Virus record (IMG/VR): IMGVR_UViG_3300022890_000009
Location: 1 to 37,186 of that record
Reading direction: 5' to 3' (one strand)
Length of the DNA: 37,186 nt
Source of the DNA: a virus
Shown here: positions 1 to 7,470 of the stretch, in pieces
Numbering within the stretch: position 1 is the stretch's first letter
Layout of the letters: every line of letters starts with the position of its first letter
The notes under the pieces: generated by a model
What the model saw: the letters and a program-made list of their open reading frames with translations, nothing else
Told to the model about the DNA's origin: nothing
Database searches by the model: none
Made by a program: the position numbers and the translations under genes

Positions 1-127
1 TCTGTTATATTTGCACAGTTTGTGCAGCGTACGTCAATTAACGGCATCGTTCTCCCATATTTCACCAATAATTAAACCTTTTAAATAGTCCAAGCTAAGA
101 CAACCGTCAACGGCGTATTCTTTGCCC
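1..127. repeat. Contig-end direct repeat, first copy
   Basis: Bases 1-127 are identical to 37060-37186. The length, exactly 127, equals a k-mer size commonly used as the maximum by de Bruijn assemblers, so the simplest reading is a circular contig with its closing overlap left in, not a physical terminal repeat. Two genes cross the junction, and both are intact when the circle is closed. Unique genome length is then 37,059 bp. Confidence 0.95.
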
Positions 128-240
128 CTTGAATTTATAGCATGTACTCGATTGACGTTAACCTTAGAATTAATATATCCAATAAAATTAAACCCATATT
201 CACTACCCAAACAGACTTCTTTAATACATGATTTACTCAT
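34..240 (-). CDS. Hypothetical 68-residue protein after the head-morphogenesis gene
   Basis: I do not recognise this protein. The start is set at 240: its ATG overlaps the stop of the Mu F-like gene as ATGA and a GGAGG lies just upstream. An in-frame ATG at 264 would only read back into the upstream gene. The sequence starts MSKSCIKEV and has the look of a small folded protein, with no membrane segment or metal motif. It sits between minor head protein and the FmdB-like zinc ribbon, so a minor morphogenesis role is possible. It lies partly in the 127-base contig overlap. Confidence 0.6.
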   Translation of the reverse strand: MSKSCIKEVCLGSEYGFNFIGYINSKVNVNRVHAINSRGKEYAVDGCLSLDYLKGLIIGEIWENDAVN

Positions 241-947
241 ATCCCCTCCACAAAAGGCACCCATTCATGCCTGCAGTTATACCCGCCACGAGTTATAAAC
301 GGTGTCCGGCTTGCGTTAATTTCAGCCATTGTCCAGCCTGTTGACTGTCTCGGGTCTTGCATCGTGGCAAGACAGTCATCTCTCGTTTTATTATCATTCG
401 GCCCAAAATAGTAGTACTTATCAATTCCGGCCTCTTCGAACATATCCTTCTTAATTACTGCATCAGAAATCCACATCCCCGTGAAGGCTTCTGTGTTTAA
501 CCTGCGGCCCATTGTACTAAACAACTCTTCCAAGCCTGTAGTGATTTCCTTTAAGCTGGCACCGCCAATCTCAGATTGTAAACCAAACTTCTGTATATCA
601 GCAACATAAAAATCATTTATCCCGGTCAGCTTCGATACATTGTTATCCCTCAGCAAAGCATAATCCCTGATCGCTCTCTTAGTCGGCGCAAAGCTTATAC
701 CTAATTCGCCGGCCATATCCTTACTGAATCTCAGCACTGCCTGATGACGTACAGCCCATCCTTCAGCGATTTCATCAAAATCAGCCATCACACTTTTAAT
801 AATGCCATCAGCAAATACACCCTGGCGAAAGAATTTGGCAATAGCTGTCCTGGCCTGCATCGAATAGGAATTAAACTCACTATCGAAAGCAGTAAGAAGC
901 TTGTCAAGGGCCGCGCCTTTTTTATTTATTATATCATTCAGCGCCAT
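237..947 (-). CDS. Minor head morphogenesis protein, Mu gpF/SPP1 gp7-like
   Basis: A 236-residue protein whose C-terminal part (about residues 175-236) has the Mu F-like pattern: YYYFGPNDNKTRDDC, then GWTMAEI and a final GGYNCRHEW with conserved Cys, His and Trp. Family members are minor capsid components that act with the portal in head assembly or DNA delivery. The N-terminal two thirds is helical and variable, as usual. The gene follows portal with a 14-nt overlap and is coupled by ATGA to the next gene. Terminase-portal-F-like order is the classic arrangement, which supports the call. Family assignment is from motif and order, not an alignment. Confidence 0.85.
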   Translation of the reverse strand: MALNDIINKKGAALDKLLTAFDSEFNSYSMQARTAIAKFFRQGVFADGIIKSVMADFDEIAEGWAVRHQAVLRFSKDMAGELGISFAPTKRAIRDYALLRDNNVSKLTGINDFYVADIQKFGLQSEIGGASLKEITTGLEELFSTMGRRLNTEAFTGMWISDAVIKKDMFEEAGIDKYYYFGPNDNKTRDDCLATMQDPRQSTGWTMAEINASRTPFITRGGYNCRHEWVPFVEGI

Positions 948-2379
948 TTGGTTCCGTCAACTTTTTAAGTTCATCGTCTAATGCCCGATCCCTGGGTGAA
1001 AGTTCCGTGTTTATTTCTTTAGTCTCTTCATGTCTCTGTTCAGCATCTTTTCTGTTCAATCCTTCCTTCAGCATGATATAATCGATTATAGATGCGGCGT
1101 TGTTTTTAATTTCCCAATCCCACTTTTCACGCTGTTCTGATTCATTTACCGGAAATTCTATTTCTTGGAAATCAACAATTAACTTAGTATTTTTTTCGCG
1201 CTTAGGAAGCCCAATTGATTTATATCCCCGCGTTCCTTTAAACTGTTCATCCTGTGCTTGGATCACATCGTAAATCTCGTCTTCCTGCATTTCAGCCCAT
1301 TCAACATCGTCCTGCCGGGTTTCCATCAAACCGATATTCTCAACTAATAAAGCAAACCCGCTGGCGGGATTACCCTTCTGCGACCACTGCACTTTTAAAT
1401 CATAATTGCCGGATATAAATTCAATTTGCCTTGAAATAGAATCAAGCAGCTCAATTATCTTGGGATTAAAATCCAGAACCCCGGGCAGCATATCCGACTC
1501 AGAAAACAAAGCGTATTTATCCGCCCCGACCTCCATTTCTTTAACATCGTCTTTCCTTGCTCCAATAATATACGGCTGAGAAAAAGCTTGATTATGCTGT
1601 GAATAAATAAGATCGCACCATGTTACATTTATCGCTTGGTTTGCCAAAACAATATCCATAGGCGGATCAGGCCAGTATTCACTTACTGCTTCTTTTTTTC
1701 TTAGTTCAACAAAAGGCAGCCGGCCGAATGGGTTTTTCATATCGTCATATTGTCCAGACGGATCCGGTTTCCTATTTCCGTCATTATCATGCCAGTAATA
1801 AAATTCATCACTCCAAAACATAAACCATTCTTTATCTTCGATCCTGTTTTTATCTGTGATAGTTGTATCTCTCTTAACAGGAATCGAATAAGCAAACGGC
1901 CTTAGCGGATCACCTTCTTTAAAGTATGGAATAAAATCAAATTCATACCATGAATTCCAGCAATTATTATACCACATTGGACGATATAATATATTAGACA
2001 TTGCGTTCTTATATCGCTCTGCTGTCTTATAGCCGTTTCTTAATGCCTTGTTTTCACTCATTAAATCGCTGAAAGAATTATCTTCTTCTCTCCCGGCGAT
2101 TATCTTCCTGCCCGGCGGTCGTTTATAAACAAGGCTGGTTTTCTTTATGATCTGTTCCATTAAATTTATAAACGGCTTTGGTATCTTTACCGGCCTATCT
2201 TTAAATCCATAGTTCTCAAGATACTCGGCTTTATTCCCGCGCCCCTCAAAAAAATCAAGTGACATGCCCCGGTTAAGTTCGTTCTGAGCTTCGTTCGCTT
2301 TTAATACTTCAGCAATCGTTTCCTTTACCATCGTCCCGGCAGGATTCAAATCGCTGTTAATTGTCATAATCCCTGACAT
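934..2379 (-). CDS. Portal protein
   Basis: A 481-residue protein directly after the large terminase gene and overlapping the head-morphogenesis gene. Length and position fit a siphovirus portal, the dodecameric ring at one capsid vertex through which DNA is packaged and to which terminase docks. Visible features are an N-terminal region with the basic run VYKRPPGRK near residue 90, a Trp/Tyr-rich middle (YNNCWNSWYEFDF), and a charged C-terminal helix ending in EEL-type acidic and basic residues, often seen in portals. The first in-frame ATG (MSGIMTINS) is used. An ATG four codons on is an alternative start. No catalytic function is expected. Confidence 0.8.
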   Translation of the reverse strand: MSGIMTINSDLNPAGTMVKETIAEVLKANEAQNELNRGMSLDFFEGRGNKAEYLENYGFKDRPVKIPKPFINLMEQIIKKTSLVYKRPPGRKIIAGREEDNSFSDLMSENKALRNGYKTAERYKNAMSNILYRPMWYNNCWNSWYEFDFIPYFKEGDPLRPFAYSIPVKRDTTITDKNRIEDKEWFMFWSDEFYYWHDNDGNRKPDPSGQYDDMKNPFGRLPFVELRKKEAVSEYWPDPPMDIVLANQAINVTWCDLIYSQHNQAFSQPYIIGARKDDVKEMEVGADKYALFSESDMLPGVLDFNPKIIELLDSISRQIEFISGNYDLKVQWSQKGNPASGFALLVENIGLMETRQDDVEWAEMQEDEIYDVIQAQDEQFKGTRGYKSIGLPKREKNTKLIVDFQEIEFPVNESEQREKWDWEIKNNAASIIDYIMLKEGLNRKDAEQRHEETKEINTELSPRDRALDDELKKLTEPNGAE

Positions 2380-2388
2380 ATTAATTCC

Positions 2389-3669
2389 TTATGCTGCAAT
2401 ATACACCTCCCGCTCTTTCACCGGCCAGTTATATGTAATTAAATAGCCAAGACCATCTGAGATATGTTTTAAGCCCTTCTTTTCCTGATCCCTGTTTAAG
2501 CGGCCGTCAGACAAGGCCTCTACTTTGTTAAAATCATTAACAGTTTTTGGGCACGTCTCAGGGTTTACTTTATATCTGATATTATCACGTTTCTTTACCA
2601 GTGAATTAACAGCGTTCACCCGATCTATTTGAAACGGGTTTCCCGCCCGCGCAGTTACCTTGAAACCAGCCCTTCTCAACAACGCTAAGTCGGACTCGTT
2701 TGCGTTTGAAGTCTCTCTTTTACCTGTTGAATCCGGGAATATTTCTATGCCTGTATCTGGGTACCTGTCAAGCAGTGTTTCAATAACTCTGCTTGTACGG
2801 GAGCGGTTTTGATATATCTCTGCAAACTGTTCGTATGTGTCGCCTATAATATGCCCTATCGTTGCTGTCATTGGATTAATATTAAAATCCATGCCTACGT
2901 GTATGCGATGTCCGGGCCTCTGTTGAACCATTGCTAAATTATGCTTGCCAAACTCTACATAAGCCAATCCTTCATAAGTCTCGAACGATCCTTCATACTC
3001 CTGCTTAAAAGTGCGTTCGTCCAGGTCAGCTTTTGCAGATGCTATCTCACCAGCAGAAAGTACGTCAGAACTAAACCAATGATAATAGGCCCACTCTGGA
3101 AAACCGTCTTCATTCAAAAAGTCTTTATCTGTATTCTCAGCAAACGACCCTATACCCGCCTTGGTTCTCGGTAATACACCATTAGCTGACCTAAGCGCTA
3201 AATCGTAATAATGATTCATGCCCTCGGGTACACCATCCAAATAAGCAAATCCATTTGTATCCGATAAAACAGGTCTTATATTCTCCGGCCATGCTTCAGC
3301 CTTTACGTTACCGATCTCAGTTATATGACACCCATTCCAGGGCTGGCCTTCAATTCGTTCCGGTTTATCTAATCCAACCACGTGAATTTCAGAGCCGTTA
3401 ATAAGCTTAACCATCATTGCAGTTTCACTCTTATCAATTCGGATTAAGGCTGTATTCTTCTTGAGATCGTTCCAAAATATGTTCTTGGCTTGTGTATGAG
3501 TAGGGGCACCATAGAAATATCTATTATCATCAGACCGCATTGCCTTCTGTAAAAGCTTGCGTTTGAATATTAACGTCTTTCTTGATCGTCTGCCTGCCGG
3601 CGTTACTATGAATCTATGCTCATCATTTAAACACTTAATCTGAATCGGAGTCAGATTTATTAAGCGCAT
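2389..3669 (-). CDS. Terminase large subunit (packaging ATPase-nuclease)
   Basis: The N-terminal ATPase begins with LTPIQIKCLND and a P-loop-like TPAGRRSRKT. A Walker B-like segment is HITEIGNVKAEAW. The C-terminal RNase H-type nuclease shows its acidic residues in order: GMDFNINP, FPDST and HISDGLGYL. It cuts concatemers and drives DNA into the procapsid through the portal. The reading frame is open much further upstream (to 3918), but that stretch overlaps most of the small-subunit gene and reads as an artefact, so I place the start at the ATG at 3669 (or 3675), giving 426-428 residues, normal for the family. The start overlaps the small subunit gene by about 35 nt. No strong SD is seen, so coupling to terS translation is likely. 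Confidence 0.88.
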   Translation of the reverse strand: MRLINLTPIQIKCLNDEHRFIVTPAGRRSRKTLIFKRKLLQKAMRSDDNRYFYGAPTHTQAKNIFWNDLKKNTALIRIDKSETAMMVKLINGSEIHVVGLDKPERIEGQPWNGCHITEIGNVKAEAWPENIRPVLSDTNGFAYLDGVPEGMNHYYDLALRSANGVLPRTKAGIGSFAENTDKDFLNEDGFPEWAYYHWFSSDVLSAGEIASAKADLDERTFKQEYEGSFETYEGLAYVEFGKHNLAMVQQRPGHRIHVGMDFNINPMTATIGHIIGDTYEQFAEIYQNRSRTSRVIETLLDRYPDTGIEIFPDSTGKRETSNANESDLALLRRAGFKVTARAGNPFQIDRVNAVNSLVKKRDNIRYKVNPETCPKTVNDFNKVEALSDGRLNRDQEKKGLKHISDGLGYLITYNWPVKEREVYIAA

Positions 3670-4096
3670 CGGCATAAGCAATAAGTTCGTTTTTAACATC
3701 GTCTGAAATCTCGGTTTCTGTTTTGTTAACTGATTTCCACCTGAGTCTATTTCGGTTGCATAGCCAAAAGATGCAAGCAGTAGTATCGGGAGGGTAATGT
3801 TTAGTAATGTTTGTAGTGGTGATTTTGCCTTTAAAATTGGATATATGAGTGTCTGGATGAGAATAGCCAGTGGCCCTATCGCGTAACGCAGTCTCGACTT
3901 CTCTTGTATCAAATTCATCCTTGCCCTTTTTTAACGACTGAAAGAATTCGGGGTATTTGGTCTTCCAATTATTTAAGGTCTTTTCAGTGACTTTAAAATA
4001 TTCAGATAGTCCTTTATCGTCTGCCCCAAGTATCGAACATAGGTTAAAGACGGTTTCGTTATATTCTTCTTTGTACTTTGTAGGCTGACCTGCCAC
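3635..4096 (-). CDS. Terminase small subunit
   Basis: A 153-residue protein with a GTG start and the SD-like AGGGAAG upstream. The N-terminal part holds a helix-turn-helix (LSEYFKVTEKTLNNWKTKYP, about residues 30-49). It continues with the small-terminase signature GYSHPDTHI...TKHYPPDTTACIFWLCNRN and a Trp-containing end, then an acidic Ser-Asp tail. Small subunits recognise the packaging site and load the large subunit. The gene precedes terL with overlap. The A/T-rich palindromes just upstream could be a control region for the late genes. Confidence 0.87.
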   Translation of the reverse strand: MAGQPTKYKEEYNETVFNLCSILGADDKGLSEYFKVTEKTLNNWKTKYPEFFQSLKKGKDEFDTREVETALRDRATGYSHPDTHISNFKGKITTTNITKHYPPDTTACIFWLCNRNRLRWKSVNKTETEISDDVKNELIAYADALNKSDSDSD

Positions 4097-4107
4097 AAAT
4101 TTCTACT

Positions 4108-4203
4108 TCCCTATCTGTTATACTCACTGTAACAATTAAGTGCAAAAAAATGGTTAATACGTTGCTCCAAATCTTATATAAATATCTGTTATATAATATA
4201 ACA
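4108..4203 (-). promoter_or_regulatory. A/T-rich palindromes upstream of terS, possible late operator or promoter
   Basis: The stretch between the small membrane gene and terS contains a perfect 8-bp palindrome, TGTTATAT-A-ATATAACA (4187-4203), and a second looser TGTTA...TAACA repeat near 4116-4134. TATCTGTTATA occurs in both as a direct repeat. On the minus strand TTGTTA and a TATATA box sit 18 nt apart, so a promoter here is possible. Function is inferred only from position. Confidence 0.35.
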
Positions 4204-4207
4204 AAAG

Positions 4208-4354
4208 TTATAGGAATGCAAGTTTATTTAATCCATCCAGCAAATAATAAACTGTTATGCAAACAGCAATTAAACAGATTAATGCAATTATTATATAGCA
4301 GCCACCCGGTTCATCCGGCAGTTTGTCAAAATCATCATATTCTTTTAAGTTCAT
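4208..4354 (-). CDS. Small single-pass membrane protein, 48 residues
   Basis: This short ORF begins MNLKEYDDFDKLPDE, followed by a hydrophobic helix of about 22 residues (YIIIALICLIAVCITVYYLL) and a short tail. Its ATG overlaps the stop of the preceding frame as TGATG, with GGGAGAG as SD, so it is well placed to be translated. The single membrane span and small size would fit a holin or an inner-membrane accessory protein, but nothing in the sequence proves either. It lies just upstream of terS in the leftward operon. Confidence 0.6.
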   Translation of the reverse strand: MNLKEYDDFDKLPDEPGGCYIIIALICLIAVCITVYYLLDGLNKLAFL

Positions 4355-4455
4355 CACTCTCCCTTGAATGCTGATACTATGTACCACCTAGGCCACAATC
4401 TAAATTTTGGATAAATTAATTCACAATCATTTATTTTCCATTCTGCCCTGGGCTC
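4354..4455 (-). other. Open frame continuing the preceding small gene after a +1 shift
   Basis: The +1 frame relative to the 48-residue gene at 4427-4573 is open for 33 codons. It reads a protein-like sequence (AEWKINDCELIYPKFRL, then a Trp/Tyr-rich end) and stops in TGATG overlap with the next gene. It has no ATG, GTG or good start of its own. It is probably the second half of the upstream gene, reached by a programmed +1 frameshift or separated by an indel in the nearby A-run (AAAATAAA). Removing one A would fuse the two. Confidence 0.4.
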
Positions 4456-4573
4456 TCATAAGTACAATGCCGCCTACTTTTTCAATAATATCTTCTGTCC
4501 TATCAAGCCAGGTATCGGGTGTACTTTTACTGGTTTTCCTGTAATTTATTTCTTCAGCAAACGGCAAATCCAT
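4427..4573 (-). CDS. Small hypothetical protein, possibly the first half of a frameshifted gene
   Basis: 48 codons starting MDLPFAEEINYRKTS. The SD is near perfect (GAGGTGATT directly before ATG) and lies immediately after the stop of the glycosyltransferase gene, so the start is convincing. The protein has no known motif that I recognise. Near its end the +1 frame opens and continues to a natural coupling point with the next gene (see the neighbouring entry), so the annotated stop may be bypassed or caused by an indel. Confidence 0.55.
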   Translation of the reverse strand: MDLPFAEEINYRKTSKSTPDTWLDRTEDIIEKVGGIVLMRAQGRMENK

Positions 4574-4580
4574 AATCACC

Positions 4581-5396
4581 TCACTTTTTTATTATCTTCA
4601 CACTCCGGGCATACTTTTTTAATTTAAAATTATCGATTATATTATCAGGCTCCAATTCGCTCCAATGCATCACAATTGAATCAGGATTTAGCAGATAGTT
4701 TTCCTGCGTAGCTCCCCAAATTACAATGCCTGGAATTCCGAGTATATCAGCCAAATGCATACCGCCGTTATCGGTCGATATATAATACTGACAAGTTTTT
4801 AAGTATTTAAAAAATGTACTTAAGGCCGGTGTATCTACATAGTCTGGGTGTTCGTGGCTGTCACCATATACAACTACATTCCAGCCTTTTAGTTTTAGCT
4901 TTTCAGCAAGCTCAATCCAGCGCAGATAATACTTGCCCTTCTTATTAGATGTTAACAATGCAATCTTTTTTATTTCTGGGCTGTGTCCGGGAAGACTGAA
5001 TAAGTGGATATCACAAGGTACAAGCTGATTATTCATTTCCACCTCGTTCATATCTTTTCCGCGCTGCTGAGAATTGATCGCTTTCTTGTATCCTAATGAA
5101 AAATATCTTTTCCCAAACTGCCATTTATAACCATAAAATTCAGCGAATGGATATTTAATCCGCTCTTTAAAGAAATTCTTTCTGTTATACAGATAAAGCA
5201 CATAGCATCTATCCGGACGGGTTTTGTCATCTTTGGGGCAGGCAAATTCTAACTGCTCATAAACGTCAGAATCACAGTAAACATAATGCCCCTGATTTAA
5301 CAGTTCCTTAATCTGCGGGATAAAACAAATGGCATTGCCAAGCCCTGTTCTTTTGCATAAAATCTTGATCTTCATTTTATTTTTTTGATATTTCAT
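4581..5396 (-). CDS. Family 9 glycosyltransferase (heptosyltransferase-like)
   Basis: About 264-271 residues. The N-terminal Rossmann-like half begins MKIKILCKRTGLGNAICFIP, the usual G-L-G-x phosphate loop of GT9 enzymes. The C-terminal half has CQYYISTDNGGMHLADILG followed by IPGIVIWG, the nucleotide-sugar-binding signature (DNGGMHLA, IWGAT). Known relatives transfer heptose from ADP-heptose to lipopolysaccharide core. The phage enzyme might modify host surface sugars or a phage product. Start is uncertain: ATG at 5396 overlaps the upstream gene, and ATG at 5375 follows its stop by one base. It is in a tight run with a membrane protein and a radical SAM protein. Confidence 0.8.
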   Translation of the reverse strand: MKYQKNKMKIKILCKRTGLGNAICFIPQIKELLNQGHYVYCDSDVYEQLEFACPKDDKTRPDRCYVLYLYNRKNFFKERIKYPFAEFYGYKWQFGKRYFSLGYKKAINSQQRGKDMNEVEMNNQLVPCDIHLFSLPGHSPEIKKIALLTSNKKGKYYLRWIELAEKLKLKGWNVVVYGDSHEHPDYVDTPALSTFFKYLKTCQYYISTDNGGMHLADILGIPGIVIWGATQENYLLNPDSIVMHWSELEPDNIIDNFKLKKYARSVKIIKK

Positions 5397-5697
5397 ATTG
5401 ATCCAATTCTATTTTTTCTCTAATCCATTTAATATTGTTCTGCAGCTCCCTCATACTTTTTGACTGCTTGAAACCAAAATCTGCCTGCTGTGGATAAATA
5501 AATAAGAAATCAAAAACAAGCCATATCAAAAATAATACTCCCAGAACATACAGCCACCAGTTTAAACCATAACGATCATAAAAAAGCGCAAATATCATTA
5601 TCTTGCCTGGTAAATTCATCCACATGCCCAGCCGAGTATAAAATTGGACAACAGCGCCAGCCTTGTTCCTGCTGGTTCTTATTTTTCTCAAGTCCAT
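5377..5697 (-). CDS. Two-helix membrane protein between radical SAM and glycosyltransferase genes
   Basis: A 106-residue protein. A basic N-terminus (MDLRKIRTSRNK) is followed by an amphipathic stretch, a hydrophobic segment (LPGKIMIFALFYDRYG), a clear membrane helix (WWLYVLGVLFLIWLVFDFLFIY) and a charged helical tail of about 35 residues. It overlaps the radical SAM gene by 10 nt and the glycosyltransferase ORF by about 20 nt, so all three are probably made together. It could anchor the pair at the inner membrane. I recognise no family. Confidence 0.6.
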   Translation of the reverse strand: MDLRKIRTSRNKAGAVVQFYTRLGMWMNLPGKIMIFALFYDRYGLNWWLYVLGVLFLIWLVFDFLFIYPQQADFGFKQSKSMRELQNNIKWIREKIELDQYEISKK

Positions 5698-6347
5698 GTT
5701 ATATCCTTTTTGATTTCACCATGAACATGTTCAAACCATGTCTGCCCTGGTGATGTGAATAACTTTCCATCCGGCCCATAACAAAAAACAGACATTTCTA
5801 AACATTCTTTCCATGCAAAAGTACCCGGCTTTATTATACCCTTATCCCCGGCCTCATTCCCAGAATTCACACCAAATTTGTTTTTGTTCATTATATCAAT
5901 ATCGGTTCTAATTCCGGCTGATTTATAACGATCACAATTTTTAAGAAACTGTTTTCTATCAGATCCATAGTGCATAGTTAAAATAAACTTCAGACGCGGA
6001 TTCGATTTAATTTTATCGTTAAAAATAGATCCATTTGAAAAGACCGTCACTATATACCCGCGATCAATAAGGCTGTTTATAAGCAGATCAATTTCGGGAT
6101 ATAATAAAGGCTCTCCGCCGCTGAATGTAACTACATCAATTTTAACCGGGAATGCTTCAATTCTCTGCATCCACTGATCAGCTATTAACATATTTTCATT
6201 TTCTTTTGGCGTCATCTTTCCGGTAAAGTGCCTCGTACAGTACGGGCAATCCTGAGTACAATAGAACGTTGGGAATATCTGCAGTCGTGTTCTTTCAAAA
6301 TGCCGGTGCCTAAACATCCGTAATTTAAGGTAGAATCCTTGTCTCAT
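5688..6347 (-). CDS. Radical SAM protein
   Basis: 219 residues. The [4Fe-4S]-binding motif CTQDCPYC (CxxxCxxC) is at about residues 30-37. It is followed by TFSGGEPLL, the GGE motif that contacts the SAM methionine, and by SNGS on the next strand. Family members cleave SAM to a 5'-deoxyadenosyl radical for modification reactions, and the substrate is not evident here. The size is near the minimum for the partial TIM barrel. There are further Cys residues near the C-terminus (WKECLEMSVFCYG) that might bind a second cluster. SD TAGGAGT precedes the ATG. It starts a three-gene block with a membrane protein and GT9 enzyme. Confidence 0.85.
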   Translation of the reverse strand: MRQGFYLKLRMFRHRHFERTRLQIFPTFYCTQDCPYCTRHFTGKMTPKENENMLIADQWMQRIEAFPVKIDVVTFSGGEPLLYPEIDLLINSLIDRGYIVTVFSNGSIFNDKIKSNPRLKFILTMHYGSDRKQFLKNCDRYKSAGIRTDIDIMNKNKFGVNSGNEAGDKGIIKPGTFAWKECLEMSVFCYGPDGKLFTSPGQTWFEHVHGEIKKDITWT

Positions 6348-6367
6348 ATTTTACTCCTAATTAAATT

Positions 6368-6511
6368 TTACCAAAACCCCGGATCTTCAATGTTCGGCAG
6401 CTCGACCGGCCGTTTGAAAATCAAGTTTATTCTGCACACGCATGGAATACTTATCTTCTTGCCCTTGCGGACGTTTGTTATCCATCCGGTGCCCTTGCAT
6501 ATCTTACACAT
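6368..6511 (-). CDS. Tiny zinc-finger protein, DnaJ-type CxxCxGTG motif
   Basis: 47 residues, beginning MCKICKGTGW with a later CVC pair, so one zinc-binding knuckle of the DnaJ Cys-rich type is complete, followed by a basic then Pro-rich tail ending EDPGFW. The stop lies 17 nt before the SD of the radical SAM gene, which fits one operon. The upstream SD is weak (GGTATT). The motif and spacing make it likely to be real. Role unknown. Confidence 0.6.
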   Translation of the reverse strand: MCKICKGTGWITNVRKGKKISIPCVCRINLIFKRPVELPNIEDPGFW

Positions 6512-6609
6512 ATCAATACCAAATTATTTTGTGAATATCAATTATTTATCTTTAAATAAATCCCCGGATTCCCGTTGATCTCAGCGCTCCGGAGATAAGT
6601 TCACGTAGT
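6512..6609. other. Short non-coding gap between tiny zinc-finger gene and methyltransferase remnant
   Basis: About 100 bases with no convincing ORF. A GTTAAAC sequence, which matches the integron core consensus GTTRRRY, lies at the truncated end of the methyltransferase remnant (minus strand, near 6607-6613). There is also a small imperfect ATCTC...GAGAT repeat. This may be the scar where the cassette array was cut. Confidence 0.3.
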
Positions 6610-6699
6610 TTAACTATGATCAGTCAGTATCAAATCCACACTTCCGCTTTCTATTTTATCGTTCTCAACAAGGCAATTCCCATGGTAAAGTTTAATCAT
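6610..6699 (-). pseudogene. 5' remnant of a DNA methyltransferase gene
   Basis: 29 codons reading MIKLYHGNCLVENDK...SVDLILTD and then H-S-stop. This is the standard beginning of an N6-adenine or N4-cytosine DNA methyltransferase, cut exactly where the catalytic DPPY motif should follow. The SD AGAAGGATT is intact. The remnant begins 25 bases after the last attC-like site, as a cassette gene would, so it looks like a cassette that lost its 3' part and its recombination site. Confidence 0.7.
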
Positions 6700-6723
6700 A
6701 TCAATCCTTCTTTTCGTTAAAAT

Positions 6724-6814
6724 GTCCCAACAAGCAAAATTAAGCAGACCACCAGAATTCGGCGCAAAGTAAATTTAAGGGTATCGCTGGTGGCTCCTTA
6801 TTCAGGCGTTATAT
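6724..6814 (-). repeat. attC-like site 1
   Basis: A 91-bp imperfect palindrome after the methyltransferase gene. On the minus strand it runs from ATATAAC to GTTGGGAC. The inner arms CCACCAG (6749-6755) and CTGGTGG (6787-6793) are perfectly complementary, with flanking AATAAG/CTTAATT pairing. The R'' end belongs to a 14-bp inverted repeat (GTTATATTTGCGCC at 6808-6821, complement at 7399-7412) that flanks the methyltransferase cassette. Confidence 0.65.
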
Positions 6815-6876
6815 TTGCGCCAAAAACGTCGGCCTATCAAGTTTATATCCTTCATCGGCACTCGCTTCCGGCTCGT

Positions 6877-7377
6877 TTAAATTGCTAATTTCAGCTGGTT
6901 CATTCTTTCAACTAGGCAAATTGTATCATTATGGTCTCCATTATGGCAAACCAAGCAAACGGCTATTTTTTCAAATCCTCGCGAACGTCCTAGTCCAACG
7001 CTATCATATCCATAGTGCAGTATCAGCCCACCAGGGTTTAAAACATTTATCATTTTATCTTTAATTTTCCGAAGAGATCCAAAATATTTCCCATTGTATT
7101 TTTCTCTTGATTTCCTCAAGTTGTATGGAGGATCAAAAATTATTGTGTCAAACTTTTCACCATCCCAGGTTTTTAAAAACTCATAAGCATCCATACAATA
7201 ATCTGGATTCACGTCTAGATCTAGGTCAACTCTTATTTCATCAACATTCAGCCTCGTTTTACCTGCAAACAAATTCAACACTTTACCAGTGGCCCATTTT
7301 TCAGTCCACTTTCTAAGGTCTACCTGTTCAAAGGTAAATTTCTTTGGCGGCTGGTGTAAGTAAGTAAAATCTATCAA
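6877..7377 (-). CDS. SAM-dependent methyltransferase with DPPY motif (cassette gene)
   Basis: 166 residues with a TTG start preceded by CGGAG. Motif I appears as VLNLFAGKTRLN followed by an acidic strand end (IRVDLDLD). The catalytic motif FDPPYN is at about residue 104, with basic residues after it (KSREKYNGKY). N-P-G-G near residue 133 is the usual strand before the last helix. DPPY is typical of N6-adenine or N4-cytosine methyltransferases acting on DNA, though no target-recognition domain is visible. It occupies one cassette flanked by a perfect 14-bp inverted repeat. It could protect phage DNA from host restriction. Confidence 0.75.
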   Translation of the reverse strand: MIDFTYLHQPPKKFTFEQVDLRKWTEKWATGKVLNLFAGKTRLNVDEIRVDLDLDVNPDYCMDAYEFLKTWDGEKFDTIIFDPPYNLRKSREKYNGKYFGSLRKIKDKMINVLNPGGLILHYGYDSVGLGRSRGFEKIAVCLVCHNGDHNDTICLVERMNQLKLAI

Positions 7378-7405
7378 TTCTTGTACTCCGTTAGTTCTGG
7401 CGCAA

Positions 7406-7470
7406 ATATAACAAGCTAATCAACCTGAATTCAAACGTCCTGTTTCAATCAGGTTATCATAGCGTTAGGA
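7406..7470 (-). repeat. attC-like site 2
   Basis: 65 bp. Cores are ATATAAC (7406-7412) and GTTAGGA (7464-7470). Inner arms AACCTGA (7422-7428) and TCAGGTT (7449-7455) pair perfectly, and an AAGC/GCG asymmetry sits next to the cores. The stop codon of the following gene lies inside the site, as is common for integron cassettes. Confidence 0.72.

Noticed and set aside
3670-3918. N-terminal extension of the large terminase ORF with hydrophobic residues
   Set aside because: It overlaps the small terminase gene in another frame, lacks a good SD, and conserved terminase sequence begins only at LTPIQ. It is a by-product of the overlapping frame.
4150-4374. Plus-strand ORF of 74 residues
   Set aside because: No SD, opposite to all neighbours, and overlapped by minus-strand small genes with coupled starts.
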